Notes: generated by a model not told the origin, from the letters alone. Positions 1-9,726 are shown, numbered from the stretch's first letter. The stretch is 64,000 bases of DNA from Pseudomonas viridiflava (GCF_900602065.1 NZ_UWFN01000265.1:62001-126000), one strand, 5' to 3'. Made by a program: numbers and translations.

Positions 1-197
1 GCTCACCGGTCAGCAGCCACCTCGACAGGTTGGTACCGGCACCGGCGTAGAGGCCAGGCGGATACCCGCCGACACCAAAAGCATGGCCGGTATGTTTCGC
101 AGATGATGGGGTTCAGGGAGGACTAGAGCGTCCCTTAAAGGTCTAGAGCAGACGATATTTGCCCTAAACCTGCCCTAGACTTTAAGACCAGAAACGA
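1..197. other. Window edge, possible 3' end of an unidentified gene
   Basis: No gene can be named here. On the plus strand one frame is open from base 2 to a TGA at 104-106 (34 codons, ending SMAGMFRR), and another is open to a TAG at 121-123; either could be the tail of a gene lying left of the window. The stretch abuts the 3' end of a tRNA-Ser gene, a frequent integration site for islands, but I see no repeat of the tRNA 3' end in it. Confidence 0.2.
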
Positions 198-235
198 AAA
201 ACCCCCGATAACTTCAACGTTATCAGGGGTTTGGC
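198..235 (-). terminator. Rho-independent terminator after tRNA-Ser
   Basis: Read on the minus strand, the arms CCCCTGATAAC and GTTATCGGGGG flank a short loop and are followed by TTTTTCGTTT. It sits 13-50 bases downstream of the tRNA 3' end in the direction of tRNA transcription, so it most likely ends that transcript. Confidence 0.8.
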
Positions 236-247
236 GTGTAGCAATAA

Positions 248-337
248 TGGCGGAGAGATAGGGATTTGAACCCTAGGTACTGTCGCCAGTACAACGGATT
301 TCGAATCCGTCCCGTTCGGCCACTCCGGCATCTCTCC
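248..337 (-). tRNA. tRNA-Ser (anticodon CGA)
   Basis: A 90-base class II tRNA on the minus strand. It starts GGAGAGATGCCGGAGTGGCC, has the anticodon stem-loop GGATTCGAAATCC (anticodon CGA, reading UCG), a long variable arm, the T-loop GGTTCAAATCC and an encoded 3' CCA. tRNA-Ser next to purC is the arrangement known from Pseudomonas genomes. tRNA-Ser genes are common attachment sites for integrases. Confidence 0.95.
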
Positions 338-431
338 AACGGCGCGCATCATAACAGTTCAATCGCAGAAGGCGATACCTTTTGCTAATTTTTTTTCGTG
401 CTATCAAGCGCTTGCGTTACTTTTTTCCGTC

Positions 432-1145
432 TTAGAGCGGTACGCCCAGACGGTTGGCGACTTCTTCGTAGGCTTCGATGACGTCACCGAGGCCCTGGCG
501 GAAGCGGTCTTTGTCCATTTTCTTCTTGGTGTCTTTGTCCCACAGACGGCAGCCGTCCGGGCTGAATTCGTCGCCTAGGACGATGGAGCCGTCGCTGAAC
601 ACGCCAAATTCGAGTTTGAAGTCGACCAGCAGCAGGCCGGCGTCATCGAACAGTTTGCTCAGGACTTCGTTGACCTTGAGCGACAGTTCTTTCATGCGAA
701 CCAGTTGCTCGGCGGTGCCCCAGCCGAATGCCACAACGTGGGATTCGTTGATGAACGGGTCGCCCTTGGCATCGTCCTTCAGGAACAGCTCGAAGGTGTA
801 CGGGTTGAGCTTGAGGCCCTCTTCAACGCCCAGGCGCTTTACCAGGCTACCGGCGGCGTAGTTACGCACGACGCATTCGACCGGGATCATGTCGAGCTTT
901 TTGACCAGGACTTCGTTGTCGGCCAGCAGCTTGTCGAATTGGGTCGGAATGCCTGCAGCTTCGAGCTTCTGCATAATGAAGGCGTTGAACTTGTTGTTCA
1001 CCATGCCTTTACGGTCCAGCTGTTCGATACGCTTGCCGTCGAACGCCGAAGTGTCGTTACGGAACAGCAGGATCAAGCGGTCAGCGTCGTCGGTCTTGTA
1101 AACCGACTTGGCTTTGCCGCGGTAGAGTTCTTCACGTTTTTCCAT
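432..1145 (-). CDS. purC: Phosphoribosylaminoimidazole-succinocarboxamide synthase PurC
   Basis: SAICAR synthetase, the ATP-dependent ligase that joins aspartate to CAIR in step eight of de novo purine synthesis (cytoplasm). The 237-residue product has the usual bacterial length. Visible family motifs are the N-terminal GKAKSVY strand-loop, [13 protein letters not shown] in the middle, DFKLEFG and the nucleotide/metal segment [12 protein letters not shown]. The start ATG is preceded by a purine-rich GGAGCCCATC-type leader read on the minus strand. It is the last gene of a minus-strand run MBL hydrolase-purC that follows bamC and dapA, an order conserved in Pseudomonas. Nothing unusual. Confidence 0.97.
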   Translation of the reverse strand: MEKREELYRGKAKSVYKTDDADRLILLFRNDTSAFDGKRIEQLDRKGMVNNKFNAFIMQKLEAAGIPTQFDKLLADNEVLVKKLDMIPVECVVRNYAAGSLVKRLGVEEGLKLNPYTFELFLKDDAKGDPFINESHVVAFGWGTAEQLVRMKELSLKVNEVLSKLFDDAGLLLVDFKLEFGVFSDGSIVLGDEFSPDGCRLWDKDTKKKMDKDRFRQGLGDVIEAYEEVANRLGVPL

Positions 1146-1173
1146 GATGGGCTCCGCTTGCTAAGTAGTTGGG

Positions 1174-1932
1174 CTAGGCGATATGTCGCCAGTCGAGCCC
1201 TGAATCTTGATCGGCCAATTGTAACCAGTCCGGATCGCACCCTAAGGTGTCGACGAAACATTGCCGGGCCAGATGCGGCAGATTGTTCTTGCTGCTGAGG
1301 TGGGCCAGTACCAGATGTTGCAGGTCCTGCCAGCCCAACTCGTTCACCAGGCTTGCGGCCTGATGGTTGTTCAAATGTCCTTCGCTGCCACCGACCCGCT
1401 GCTTCAGGAAGTACGGGTAGTGACCGCGGGCAAGCATGTCCCGGCAGTGGTTGGACTCGATCATCAGGGCGTCCAGACCGTGGTAGCTTTGCAGCACCGT
1501 CGGGCAGTACGAACCCAGATCCGTCAGCAGACCAAAACGACGCGTGCCGTCGGTGAAGACAAACTGCGTCGGCTCAAGGGCATCGTGAGCGACGGACACC
1601 ACGTGGATGTTCAACGCTCCCAACTGCAAATCCTGCCCGCCTGCCAGATACCCGGCGACTTCAACAGGCTTGCGCAACCCTCGCGCCGTGCCACTGCTCA
1701 TGTACACCGGCAGATTGTAGCGCCGAGACAGCAAACCCACGCCATGCACGTGATCGGCATGTTCGTGGGTTACCAGAATCGCACTCAACTGATGCGCGCT
1801 AAGCCCTAGCCGCGCCAGTCGTCGTTCGGTTTCCCGCAGGGAGAAACCGCAATCCACCAGCACATGCGTATTACCGCTGGCTACCAGCGTGCCATTCCCT
1901 TGGCTGCCGCTGCCTAATACTGCGAAACGCAC
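1174..1932 (-). CDS. MBL-fold metallo-hydrolase (YycJ/WalJ-like)
   Basis: A 252-residue metallo-beta-lactamase-fold hydrolase. The N-terminus FAVLGSGSQGNGTLV and the metal motif THEHADH (HxHxDH, around residue 55) are those of the YycJ/WalJ-like branch, which contains predicted exonucleases and phosphodiesterases; the substrate here is not known. A further His/Asp set follows in LTDLGSYCP and IESNHCRDML. Its start codon lies directly against the stop of bamC upstream, so the two are probably translated from one mRNA together with dapA. Confidence 0.85.
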   Translation of the reverse strand: MRFAVLGSGSQGNGTLVASGNTHVLVDCGFSLRETERRLARLGLSAHQLSAILVTHEHADHVHGVGLLSRRYNLPVYMSSGTARGLRKPVEVAGYLAGGQDLQLGALNIHVVSVAHDALEPTQFVFTDGTRRFGLLTDLGSYCPTVLQSYHGLDALMIESNHCRDMLARGHYPYFLKQRVGGSEGHLNNHQAASLVNELGWQDLQHLVLAHLSSKNNLPHLARQCFVDTLGCDPDWLQLADQDSGLDWRHIA

Positions 1933-3048
1933 TTAACCCAGGTTGTCTTGAATGACACCCAGTACGCGACGGGCAACATCTGCCGGCGCGACGGTGTTGA
2001 TGTTTTTCTCAACGGTTACCTGAACGTTGTCACCCACTTTGCTCAAGCGCACTTGATAACGCTCGGCACGGGCATCGATCTCTTCCTTGGTTTCCTTGCT
2101 GCCGAACAGGCGGCCGAAGAAACCAGGTTTGTTCTCAGGCGTATCAGCCCGCTCTGCCAGGTTGATGTAGTACAGACCCAGGCTGCGGTTGATGTCTTCT
2201 ACGCGCCATTCACCCTGATTGAGTGCACGACCGACGCTTGACCAGGCACGATCCAGATCCGAACCGACGTTCAGAACCGGGTTGCCGCTGCCGTCTTCGC
2301 TCAAGGCAACACGGCTTGGGGTGTCGTAGTCACGCGCGGCCAGCAGCGACACGGAGCCGCCCTGTTCTGCGCTGCGGCTCAGACTGGCCAGCATGTCATC
2401 GGTCAACGCAGCATCGAGCGCCACGTTGGTAGCGCGATCAGTGAACGGGACGTCAGCGGTGCTGCCCGCTGGGCGCTCAGCGCTGACCACGTAGATCTCG
2501 CTGGTGTTGCGCTGCACGCCCGGCTCGATACGTACTCGCACGCGGGTTTCTGCATCGGAAGCCGTGCCGCTGGCACTCAGGCGCTTGGCGACGACCGCGG
2601 ACAGCTCGTCCAGACGCTGCCACGTAGTGCTGAACTCACCTGTTTGCGGGCGATCTTCGGCGATACGGAAACCGTTATCTTCGAAATACTGATGCGCTAC
2701 AGGCCAGACTTCAGCAGGCGCACGTTGAGCGAGCACCCAACTGTTATTGCCGCTCTTCTGCAGGCTGAAATCGCTGGCATCGGCAACGGTCGACAGAGGT
2801 TGCGGACGAGGTACGACGAATTCACCTTTGACGGTGTCATCTGCCACGTTACGCGGGATCGGCAGCAGCGGGTCGAGACGCTTGGTCTCCGAAACACCCG
2901 GCGGGATCTGCATCGGTGCAGTTTGCTGTGCTTCGAGGTAATCGCTGCCACGGTCACGGAAGTAACCATCTTCACCCCACAGCCAACCGCAACCGCTGGT
3001 GCTGGAGATAATCAAGGCAAGTGCGGAAAGTCCGGCCAATCGCTTCAT
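1933..3048 (-). CDS. bamC: Outer membrane assembly lipoprotein BamC
   Basis: BamC (NlpB) is a lipoprotein of the BAM complex that folds and inserts beta-barrel proteins into the outer membrane. The product starts MKRLAGLSALALI and has a lipobox ending STSGC, so Cys about 20 is lipidated. The reading frame is open 18 bases further upstream (MRKHYA), but the signal peptide begins at the chosen ATG. At about 371 residues it fits the Pseudomonas form, with an unstructured N-terminal segment and two helix-grip domains. It follows dapA by 18 bases, as in many gammaproteobacteria. Confidence 0.92.
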   Translation of the reverse strand: MKRLAGLSALALIISSTSGCGWLWGEDGYFRDRGSDYLEAQQTAPMQIPPGVSETKRLDPLLPIPRNVADDTVKGEFVVPRPQPLSTVADASDFSLQKSGNNSWVLAQRAPAEVWPVAHQYFEDNGFRIAEDRPQTGEFSTTWQRLDELSAVVAKRLSASGTASDAETRVRVRIEPGVQRNTSEIYVVSAERPAGSTADVPFTDRATNVALDAALTDDMLASLSRSAEQGGSVSLLAARDYDTPSRVALSEDGSGNPVLNVGSDLDRAWSSVGRALNQGEWRVEDINRSLGLYYINLAERADTPENKPGFFGRLFGSKETKEEIDARAERYQVRLSKVGDNVQVTVEKNINTVAPADVARRVLGVIQDNLG

Positions 3049-3066
3049 TGCGTAATGCTTCCTCAA

Positions 3067-3945
3067 TTAAACCAGAACGCCGGACTGGCGCAGGGCCTGA
3101 CGCAGCGGTTCGTGACAGGCCTGGCTGAGCCAGGTGAGCGGCAGACGGATACCGTCCGGCATCAAACCCATTTCGTTCAGGGCCCATTTCACGGGGATAG
3201 GGTTGGATTCGATAAACAGGGTCTTGTTGAGCGGCATCAGTTTTTCATTGATCGCCCGCGCAGCTTCAGCGTCACCACGCATGGCCGCAGCACACAACTC
3301 ACTCATGGCACGCGGTGCAACGTTGGCGGTCACGGAAATGTTGCCTTTGCCACCCAGCAGCATCAATTCGACGGCTGTCGCGTCATCACCGGAATACACC
3401 AGGAAGTCGCTGCTGACGCCCGCCAGGATGTCCTTGGCGCGCTGCAGATCACCCGTCGCTTCCTTGATGCCGATGATGTTCGGCACGGTGGACAAGCGCA
3501 CAACAGTCTCTGCCAGCATGTCGCAGGCGGTACGGCCCGGCACGTTGTAAAGGATCTGCGGGATGTCTACTGCTTCGGCAATAGCCTTGAAGTGCTGATA
3601 CAGGCCTTCCTGAGTCGGCTTGTTGTAATACGGCGTGACCAGAAGGCACGCGTCGGCGCCTGCGCGCTTGGCGTTGTTGGTCAGCTCGATCGCTTCACGC
3701 GTTGAGTTTGCGCCTGTGCCTGCGATAACAGGAATACGCCCTGCCACCTGATCGACCACACGACGGATCACCTCGATGTGTTCATTCACATCAAGCGTGG
3801 CCGATTCACCTGTGGTGCCAACGGCAACAATGGCGTTGGTGCCCTCTTGCAGGTGGAAGTCCACCAGTTTGCTCAGGCTGTCCCAGTCCAGACGTCCCTG
3901 TGCATCCATGGGTGTGACCAGTGCCACCATACTGCCCGCAATCAT
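3067..3945 (-). CDS. dapA: 4-hydroxy-tetrahydrodipicolinate synthase DapA
   Basis: First enzyme of the lysine/diaminopimelate branch; it condenses pyruvate with aspartate semialdehyde. From the chosen ATG ([12 protein letters not shown]) the protein is 292 residues, the standard length; the longer open frame upstream to 4029 has no family match. Active-site residues are visible at family positions: T44-T45 in [11 protein letters not shown]133 in YNVPGRT and the Schiff-base lysine K161 in GIKEATGD. It is the first gene of the run dapA-bamC-MBL-purC and is divergent from gcvR. Confidence 0.97.
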   Translation of the reverse strand: MIAGSMVALVTPMDAQGRLDWDSLSKLVDFHLQEGTNAIVAVGTTGESATLDVNEHIEVIRRVVDQVAGRIPVIAGTGANSTREAIELTNNAKRAGADACLLVTPYYNKPTQEGLYQHFKAIAEAVDIPQILYNVPGRTACDMLAETVVRLSTVPNIIGIKEATGDLQRAKDILAGVSSDFLVYSGDDATAVELMLLGGKGNISVTANVAPRAMSELCAAAMRGDAEAARAINEKLMPLNKTLFIESNPIPVKWALNEMGLMPDGIRLPLTWLSQACHEPLRQALRQSGVLV

Positions 3946-4270
3946 GCAACCGCTCCTGCCGGAAAAAGAGAGCCGTAATGGTACTGGCGCTATCAGCCTT
4001 GTACAAGCGAAGTACCACGCTGTGAGCATTCCCCTGAGCGATGGTTTTCGCTACCCTTCGTTCTTTGATCGGTACTGGTCATCTGCGCGCCTCATTCATT
4101 CGGTCGATTTAAACGTCAGAACCCCTGCTCCAGCGCTGTTGCAGCCTGCCTTTGGCCAATCGGGCAGACGCACCTCGCCAGGGTTGCGGTTGTCGTCTGA
4201 CGCTGTTGATCGTCGATTCGGCCCCGCAAGCCAATAAATGTACCGACCGCTCATCGTCTAGGAATGCTGC
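3946..4270. promoter_or_regulatory. Divergent intergenic region dapA / gcvR
   Basis: These 325 bases separate two divergently transcribed genes and must hold both promoters. Open frames cross it on both strands but none resembles a protein family and none has a convincing start, so I call no gene. I could not single out a clear promoter pair by eye. Confidence 0.5.
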
Positions 4271-4834
4271 ATGTCGTCCACCCCCACAGTTCGCGAACAA
4301 TTCCTTGTCATCAGTGCCCTTGGCGCAAACCCAATGGAGCTGACCAACGTCCTGTGCCGTGCCAGTCACGAAAGCCGTTGCTCGGTAGTCAGCTCGCGCC
4401 TGACCCGTCACGGCGAATACAGTGCGTTGATTCTTCAGGTTTCCGGTAGCTGGGATGCCCTGGCCCGCCTGGAAACAGGCCTGCCCGGCCTGTCCAAGAA
4501 GCACGACTTCACCACCAGCGTGGTACGCAGTGCCACGCTGGAAAGCCGTCCAGAGGCGCTGCCTTACGTGGCTTACGTCAGCTCGGCGTATCGCCCGGAC
4601 ATCATCAATGAGCTGTGCCAGTTCTTCATGGACCACAACGTGGAACTGGAAAACCTGATCTGCGATACCTATCTGGCTCCGCAGACCGGCGGCACCATGC
4701 TCAACGCAACCTTCACCGTGACCTTGCCTGCGGGCATCCAGATCAGTTGGCTGCGCGATCAGTTTCTGGATTTCGCCGACGCGCTGAACCTGGATGCACT
4801 GATCGAACCGTGGCGCCCGCAAGCCCCCATGTAA
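4271..4834 (+). CDS. GcvR-type ACT-domain regulator
   Basis: A 187-residue protein with two ACT domains, the architecture of glycine cleavage system transcriptional repressor GcvR. The first ACT domain opens with REQFLVISALGANPMELTNV and the second with ALPYVAYVSSAYRPDIINEL. GcvR-type proteins bind glycine and control the activator GcvA by protein contact rather than binding DNA; whether this copy does so is inferred from the family and from its conserved place between dapA and bcp. It ends 9 bases before the peroxiredoxin gene, so the two are probably co-transcribed. Confidence 0.8.
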   Translation: MSSTPTVREQFLVISALGANPMELTNVLCRASHESRCSVVSSRLTRHGEYSALILQVSGSWDALARLETGLPGLSKKHDFTTSVVRSATLESRPEALPYVAYVSSAYRPDIINELCQFFMDHNVELENLICDTYLAPQTGGTMLNATFTVTLPAGIQISWLRDQFLDFADALNLDALIEPWRPQAPM

Positions 4835-4843
4835 GGAAGTCCC

Positions 4844-5317
4844 ATGGCTGTAGCAGTAGATCAACCGGTTAGCGATTTTCAGGTGCAAGCCACTAGCGGA
4901 CAGGCCGTGAGCCTGTCCGAACTCAAGGGCAAGCAGGTCGTGATTTATTTCTACCCGAAAGACAGCACGCCAGGCTGCACCACTCAGGGTCAGAACTTTC
5001 GCGATCAACATGAGCAGTTTCAGGCGGCCAACACCCTGGTGTTTGGTGTGTCAAGGGACAGCCTCAAGTCTCACGAGAATTTCAAGGCCAAGCAGTCGTT
5101 CCCGTTCGAGCTGATTTCGGACAAGGACGAAGCCCTTTGCCAGCTGTTTGATGTGATCAAGCTCAAGAAGCTGTACGGCAAGGAATACCTTGGCGTGGAT
5201 CGCAGCACCTTTTTGATCGACAAGGACGGTGTGCTACGCCACGAATGGCGCGGCGTGAAAGTGCCGGGGCATGTGGAAGCGGTGCTGGAACAGGCTCAGG
5301 CGTTGAATAAAGCCTGA
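4844..5317 (+). CDS. bcp: Thioredoxin-dependent peroxiredoxin (Bcp/PrxQ)
   Basis: Thiol peroxidase that reduces hydrogen and alkyl peroxides in the cytoplasm. The 157 residues match the BCP family. The peroxidatic cysteine is C45 in the motif DSTPGCTTQ. The position of the E. coli resolving cysteine (residue 50) is glutamine here, while C99 (DEALCQLF) is kept, so the protein should work through a thioredoxin-reduced 1-Cys route or another partner. The ATG follows AAGGAAGTCCC, a good ribosome site, 9 bases behind gcvR. Confidence 0.93.
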   Translation: MAVAVDQPVSDFQVQATSGQAVSLSELKGKQVVIYFYPKDSTPGCTTQGQNFRDQHEQFQAANTLVFGVSRDSLKSHENFKAKQSFPFELISDKDEALCQLFDVIKLKKLYGKEYLGVDRSTFLIDKDGVLRHEWRGVKVPGHVEAVLEQAQALNKA

Positions 5318-5338
5318 AGCCTTGGTGCGCTTTCAACC

Positions 5339-5427
5339 GCTATCGCGAGCAAGCTCGCTCCTACAGAAGAATGCGTTTCAATCTGTAGGAGCGACCGGGG
5401 TGGCGCTCCACCTTGCTCGCGATGGCG
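5339..5427. repeat. REP pair (REPIN)
   Basis: Two inverted copies of a Pseudomonas REP palindrome lie between the convergent ends of bcp and the PerM-type gene. The left copy reads TATCGCGAGCAAGCTCGCTC and the right one ends GCTCGCGATGG; both carry the CTGTAGGAGCG edge in opposite orientation. Such pairs are moved by RAYT transposases encoded elsewhere in the genome. Confidence 0.85.
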
Positions 5428-5434
5428 TCGGTGC

Positions 5435-6508
5435 TTACAACAAAGGCGCCACGGTAGGCTCCTGCCTTGGCCACGCGTCCAGCACGGCCTTGAACAGGGT
5501 CGCCAGCGGAATCGCGAAGAAGATCCCCCAGAAGCCCCACAACCCGCCAAACAAAAGTACAGCGCAGATGATTGCGACCGGGTGCAGGTTGACCGCCTCC
5601 GAAAACAGCAGTGGCACCAGCACGTTGCCGTCCAGCGCCTGAATCACGCCGTAGACCACCATCAGGTAGATGAACTGGTCACTCCAGCCCCACTGAAACA
5701 ACGCGATCAAGGCCACCGGTACGGTCACCACCACCGCGCCGACGTATGGCACCACCACGGAAATCCCCACCAGCATCGCCAGCAACGCAGCGTAGTTAAG
5801 CCCCAGCGCCACAAAACCGATGTAGGTCACGCCACCACAAATAAATATCTCGATGACTTTGCCGCGAATGTAGTTGGCGATCTGCCGATTCATTTCTTCG
5901 GCAACACGCGTCATCAAAGCGCGTTCGCGTGGCAGGTAGCTGACCACCCAGCGGCCAATGAGACGACGATCCTTGAGAAAGAAGAACACCAGGATCGGCA
6001 CCAGCACGAGATAAATCATGACGTTGGCCAGCAACGGCAAACTGGACAGCGAGAAAGTCAGTGCCCACTGGCCGAACTTGCCGATCTCGCCACGTGCGAC
6101 TTCGATGGCATGCAGCACCTGTTCGTCGGAAACCAGATGCGGATAACGCTCGGGCAACAGCAGCAATAACGACTGCCATTTGGCAAGCATGCCCGGCAGC
6201 TCATTGAACAGCGTGATCAATTGATGCCAGAGCAGCGGCACCAGGACCAGCAAGAACACCAGCAACGCCCCCATGAACAGCATGAAGACCAGGCCGACCG
6301 CGCCGGATTCGGGCACCCGAAAACGCTCAAGCAGGCTCACCAGCCCTTGCATCAGGAACGCCAGCACCATCCCGGCCAGCACGGGCGCGAGCATGCCGCC
6401 AAGGGTCAGAACAATGGTGAACGCCAGAAACAGCAACACCGCGAGCACAACCGCCTCTTCATCGGAAAAGTAGCGTTGTACCCAGTTGCGAAGCACGTTG
6501 AACATCAA
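5435..6508 (-). CDS. AI-2E family transporter / PerM-type membrane protein
   Basis: A 357-residue polytopic inner membrane protein of the AI-2E transporter (TqsA/PerM) superfamily. Hydrophobic segments are seen near residues 17-55, 65-90, 150-180, 205-255 and 268-340, about eight in all, with the family signature region YVGAVVVTVPVALIA and a PLLFSEAVNLHP segment near the C-terminus. Transport of AI-2 is proven only for some members; the substrate of this one is open. It is followed downstream by a REP pair and preceded by the TusA-like gene, as in other Pseudomonas. Confidence 0.85.
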   Translation of the reverse strand: MMFNVLRNWVQRYFSDEEAVVLAVLLFLAFTIVLTLGGMLAPVLAGMVLAFLMQGLVSLLERFRVPESGAVGLVFMLFMGALLVFLLVLVPLLWHQLITLFNELPGMLAKWQSLLLLLPERYPHLVSDEQVLHAIEVARGEIGKFGQWALTFSLSSLPLLANVMIYLVLVPILVFFFLKDRRLIGRWVVSYLPRERALMTRVAEEMNRQIANYIRGKVIEIFICGGVTYIGFVALGLNYAALLAMLVGISVVVPYVGAVVVTVPVALIALFQWGWSDQFIYLMVVYGVIQALDGNVLVPLLFSEAVNLHPVAIICAVLLFGGLWGFWGIFFAIPLATLFKAVLDAWPRQEPTVAPLL

Positions 6509-6540
6509 AAATCCTTTTGAAGCGGATGGGCCTGTTTCGG

Positions 6541-6792
6541 TTACGCCTTACGCAGCCAGTAGGTGTAGATCCCGGCCTCGGCTTCCTCATGAAGCAATTC
6601 ATGGCCAGCAAGCCTGGCGAAGGAACGGAAGTCGCGCTGGGATCCGGCGTCGGTAGCGATGACCTTGAGTACGGCGCCGCGGTTCAGGCGGTTGAGCTCC
6701 AGTTTGGCCTTGAGCAACGGCAGCGGGCAATTAAGGCCGCTTGCGTCGACTTCAGCGTCACAGCTTTCGGGGCGCGTTACAGCGTCAGACAT
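6541..6792 (-). CDS. TusA-like sulfurtransferase
   Basis: An 83-residue TusA/SirA-fold protein. The persulfide-carrying cysteine lies in the family motif DASGLNCPLPLLKAK. The internal ATG (MSDAVTR) is chosen because GGAG stands 7 bases before it, while the open frame upstream adds only seven residues without a ribosome site. Members pass sulfur to molybdenum cofactor, tRNA or other targets; the Pseudomonas protein at this location is reported in P. aeruginosa (PA1006) as a TusA-like factor in molybdenum cofactor-related metabolism, which I transfer with caution. A divergent promoter region faces the protease gene. Confidence 0.85.
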   Translation of the reverse strand: MSDAVTRPESCDAEVDASGLNCPLPLLKAKLELNRLNRGAVLKVIATDAGSQRDFRSFARLAGHELLHEEAEAGIYTYWLRKA

Positions 6793-6941
6793 CGTTTCTC
6801 TCCGGGCAGGCACATCAAATTGCTATACGAAGGCAAAATGTTTCTATCAGATACATCTTCGAGGCCGGAAGAATACCGCACTCTGGCCATCAAGCCATTT
6901 AGACGGCTACAGTAGAGGTTCTCCAACTCAGAGCTCCATGG

Positions 6942-8372
6942 ATGAATTTTCTGCGCCCCACCCTGCTGACGCTCGCATGCCTGATGACTGTTCCTGCGCA
7001 TGCCGATGACCTGCCGTCCCTCGGCGATGCCAGTTCCGCGATTGTTTCGCCGGAGCAGGAACACCAGTTGGGCCGTGCCTGGCTTGGGCTGCTTCGTGGT
7101 CAGGTCTCGCAACTTTCCGACCCTCAGCTCAAGGACTTCGTCGAGACCTCGGTCTACAGCCTGGCGGAAACCAGCCAGGTACAGGACCGACGCCTTGAGT
7201 TCATTCTGATCAACAGCCCGCAACTCAACGCCTTCGCCGCACCCGGCGGGATTATCGGCGTCAACGGCGGTTTGTTCCTCAATGCCCAGACTGAAGGCGA
7301 ATACGCTTCGGTACTGGCGCACGAACTGGCTCACTTGTCGCAACGCCACTTTGCTCGTGGTGTTGAAGCCCAACAGCGCATGCAAGTGCCCGTCATGGCA
7401 GCAATGCTTGCGGGGATTGTCATGGCCGCTGCGGGAGCGGGCGATGCAGGCATTGCGGCCATCGCGGGCTCACAGGCCGCGGCCATTCAGGAACAGCGTC
7501 GTTTCTCCCGCCAGAACGAGCAGGAAGCCGACCGGATCGGCATTCTCAATCTGGAAAAGGCCGGCTACGACCCGCGCAACATGCCGACCATGTTTGAGCG
7601 TTTGATGCGTCAGTATCGCTTCGACGCCAAGCCTCCTGAATTTCTGCTGACTCACCCGGTAACTGAATCGCGGATCGCGGACACCCGTAACCGCGCCGAA
7701 CAAGCAAAACCGGGCGGCAAGGAAGACAGCGTGCGCTACCAGCTGATGCGTGCGCGGGTGGCGTTGATCTACGAAGAAACACCGGGGATTGCCGCCAAGC
7801 GCTTTCGTGCCCAACTGACCGAGACCCCAAATTCGGCCCCTGCGCGCTACGGCCTCGCTATCGCGCAGATCAAAGGTGGGCAGCTCAACGAAGCACGGGA
7901 AACCCTCAAGCCGTTGATCGACAAGTCACCTAACGACATCACCTACAACCTGACGCAGATTGATCTGGACATCACCAACAACCGGCTCAATGACGCACAA
8001 CAACGCGTGGACCGGATGCTGACTCAATATCCTGACAACTATCCGTTGAATCAGGTTCGGGTTGATGTGCTACTCAAACAGAATCGTACCGCTGAAGCGG
8101 AGAAATCCCTGAACGGGCTGTTGAAAAACCGTCCTGATGATCCGGACATCTGGTATCTGGTCGCTGAGACCCGTGGTTTGAACGGCAACACTATTGGTCT
8201 GCATCAGGCCCGTGCCGAGTACTTCGCGCTGGTGGGTGATTTCAGGCAGGCCATCCAGCAACTGGACTTCGCCAAACGTCGGGCGAACAACAACTTCCAG
8301 CTGGCTTCACGCATTGATGCGCGGCAGAAGGAATTGGCGGATCAGGAGCGGATGGTCAAGGACATGATGTAA
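6942..8372 (+). CDS. bepA: Periplasmic M48 metalloprotease with TPRs, BepA-like
   Basis: A 476-residue protein of the BepA (YfgC) family, periplasmic protease-chaperones that clear or assist stalled outer membrane proteins such as LptD. A signal peptide is visible (start FLRPTLLTLACLM, probable cleavage after AHA near residue 22). The zinc site is HELAH (residues ~127-131), with the third ligand in NEQEADRIG. Residues ~280-476 are alpha-helical tetratricopeptide-like repeats. In Pseudomonas it lies divergent from the TusA-like gene and convergent to nadA, as here. Confidence 0.92.
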   Translation: MNFLRPTLLTLACLMTVPAHADDLPSLGDASSAIVSPEQEHQLGRAWLGLLRGQVSQLSDPQLKDFVETSVYSLAETSQVQDRRLEFILINSPQLNAFAAPGGIIGVNGGLFLNAQTEGEYASVLAHELAHLSQRHFARGVEAQQRMQVPVMAAMLAGIVMAAAGAGDAGIAAIAGSQAAAIQEQRRFSRQNEQEADRIGILNLEKAGYDPRNMPTMFERLMRQYRFDAKPPEFLLTHPVTESRIADTRNRAEQAKPGGKEDSVRYQLMRARVALIYEETPGIAAKRFRAQLTETPNSAPARYGLAIAQIKGGQLNEARETLKPLIDKSPNDITYNLTQIDLDITNNRLNDAQQRVDRMLTQYPDNYPLNQVRVDVLLKQNRTAEAEKSLNGLLKNRPDDPDIWYLVAETRGLNGNTIGLHQARAEYFALVGDFRQAIQQLDFAKRRANNNFQLASRIDARQKELADQERMVKDMM

Positions 8373-8378
8373 CGCTAA

Positions 8379-8530
8379 AGCGCGGCAAGCACCGCTCCCA
8401 CAGGTTGGCATTGATTTCAAACTCAATGGCGCACCTGTGGGACCGAATTCATTCGGGAAGACGGCGTTTCACTCAATACAAAGGCTGCGGATGTACTGGC
8501 CCCTTCGCGAATAAATTCGCTCCCACAGTG
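8379..8530. repeat. REP-type palindromes between bepA and nadA
   Basis: The convergent gap of 231 bases holds Pseudomonas REP-like units: CACCGCTCCCACAGG, then ACCTGTGGGACCGAATTCAT, and a reverse copy GCGAATAAATTCGCTCCCAC. No gene is visible in the gap. The units can form stem-loops that may also serve as bidirectional terminators. Confidence 0.7.
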
Positions 8531-8603
8531 AATCGATCTGGCAGGGAAACATAGAATCCCCCACAGGGATAGCATTCCACTTCAGGTAAGTTGCCAGGCG
8601 GTA

Positions 8604-9662
8604 TCAAGCATTCCCCATCTGACGCATCCGCGCAGCCTGGGTAAAATCCAGCATCCGCTGCAATGGACGTACCGCATGGGGAATAACTGCAGGATCGACG
8701 AAGATCTCGTTAGTACCCTCGCGCAAACACTGCAATGTACGTTCAAGCGTGTTCATCGCCATCCACGGGCAATGCGCGCAACTGCGGCAGGCCGCGCCGT
8801 TACCGGCAGTGGGCGCTTCGATGAAAATCTTGTCCGGGCACAGCTGCTGCATCTTGTAGAAAATGCCGCGATCAGTAGCCACGATGAACATCTTGTTCGG
8901 CAGCGTCTGTGCGGCCTTGATCATCTGGCTGGTCGAACCCACCGCATCGGCCAGATCGATCACCGACTCGGGCGACTCAGGGTGAACCAGAATCGCCGCC
9001 TCCGGAAACAGCGCTTTCATGTCCTCAAGCTGCTTGGACTTAAACTCTTCATGGACGATACAGGCACCGTCCCAGAGCAGCATGTCAGCACCGGTTTCAC
9101 GCTGGATATAACGACCCAGGTGTTTGTCTGGCGCCCAGATGATTTTCTCGCCGTTGTCCATCAGGCTTTCAACGACTTCCAGCGCGCAACCGGAGGTCAC
9201 GACCCAGTCGGCACGGGCTTTGACAGCGGCCGAGGTATTGGCATACACCACCACCGTACGCTCCGGATACTGATCGCAGAACGCTGTGAACTCGTCTACC
9301 GGGCAACCCAGATCCAGCGAGCAGGTCGCCTCAAGCGTCGGCATCAGTACACGTTTTTCAGGGTTGAGGATTTTGGCGGTCTCGCCCATGAAGCGCACGC
9401 CAGCCACCAGGACGGTTTTCGCCGAATGGTTATTGCTGAAACGGGCCATTTCCAGTGAGTCGGAGACACAACCGCCGGTCTCCTCCGCCAACGCCTGAAT
9501 CACCGGATCGCAGTAATAATGCGCCACCAGCACAGCGTCCTGAGCCTTGAGCTCGGCCGCAATGGCTGCGCGGTAGTGGGCCTGTTCTTCGACGCTCAGC
9601 TCTTTAGGCTGCTTGGCATCAAGATGGGCCTGGACCAACAGGCGTTCGGAAATTTGCGTCAT
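8604..9662 (-). CDS. nadA: Quinolinate synthase NadA
   Basis: Makes quinolinate from iminoaspartate and dihydroxyacetone phosphate, the second step of NAD synthesis from aspartate; a [4Fe-4S] enzyme. The chosen ATG ([13 protein letters not shown]) gives 352 residues, the family length; the 22-residue extension upstream (MCLLFGCK) is not family-like. Cluster cysteines fit the segments [18 protein letters not shown] and CRSCAHCPW; the substrate motifs HYYCDPVIQ and DSLEMARFS are present. It may be read from a promoter upstream of the hairpin at 9727-9769. Confidence 0.96.
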   Translation of the reverse strand: MTQISERLLVQAHLDAKQPKELSVEEQAHYRAAIAAELKAQDAVLVAHYYCDPVIQALAEETGGCVSDSLEMARFSNNHSAKTVLVAGVRFMGETAKILNPEKRVLMPTLEATCSLDLGCPVDEFTAFCDQYPERTVVVYANTSAAVKARADWVVTSGCALEVVESLMDNGEKIIWAPDKHLGRYIQRETGADMLLWDGACIVHEEFKSKQLEDMKALFPEAAILVHPESPESVIDLADAVGSTSQMIKAAQTLPNKMFIVATDRGIFYKMQQLCPDKIFIEAPTAGNGAACRSCAHCPWMAMNTLERTLQCLREGTNEIFVDPAVIPHAVRPLQRMLDFTQAARMRQMGNA

Positions 9663-9726
9663 GTTCGCTGAACCTGCAAGCGCTCTGATAGCGCACAAGG
9701 CGAGTTTACACCCGAAAAGCAGACAC

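Noticed and set aside
1..247. Attachment site of an island at tRNA-Ser
   Set aside because: No duplicate of the tRNA 3' end and no integrase gene can be seen in the window.
705..1298. 197-codon plus-strand frame antisense to purC
   Set aside because: Shadow of purC and the MBL gene; no start signal and no family-like sequence.
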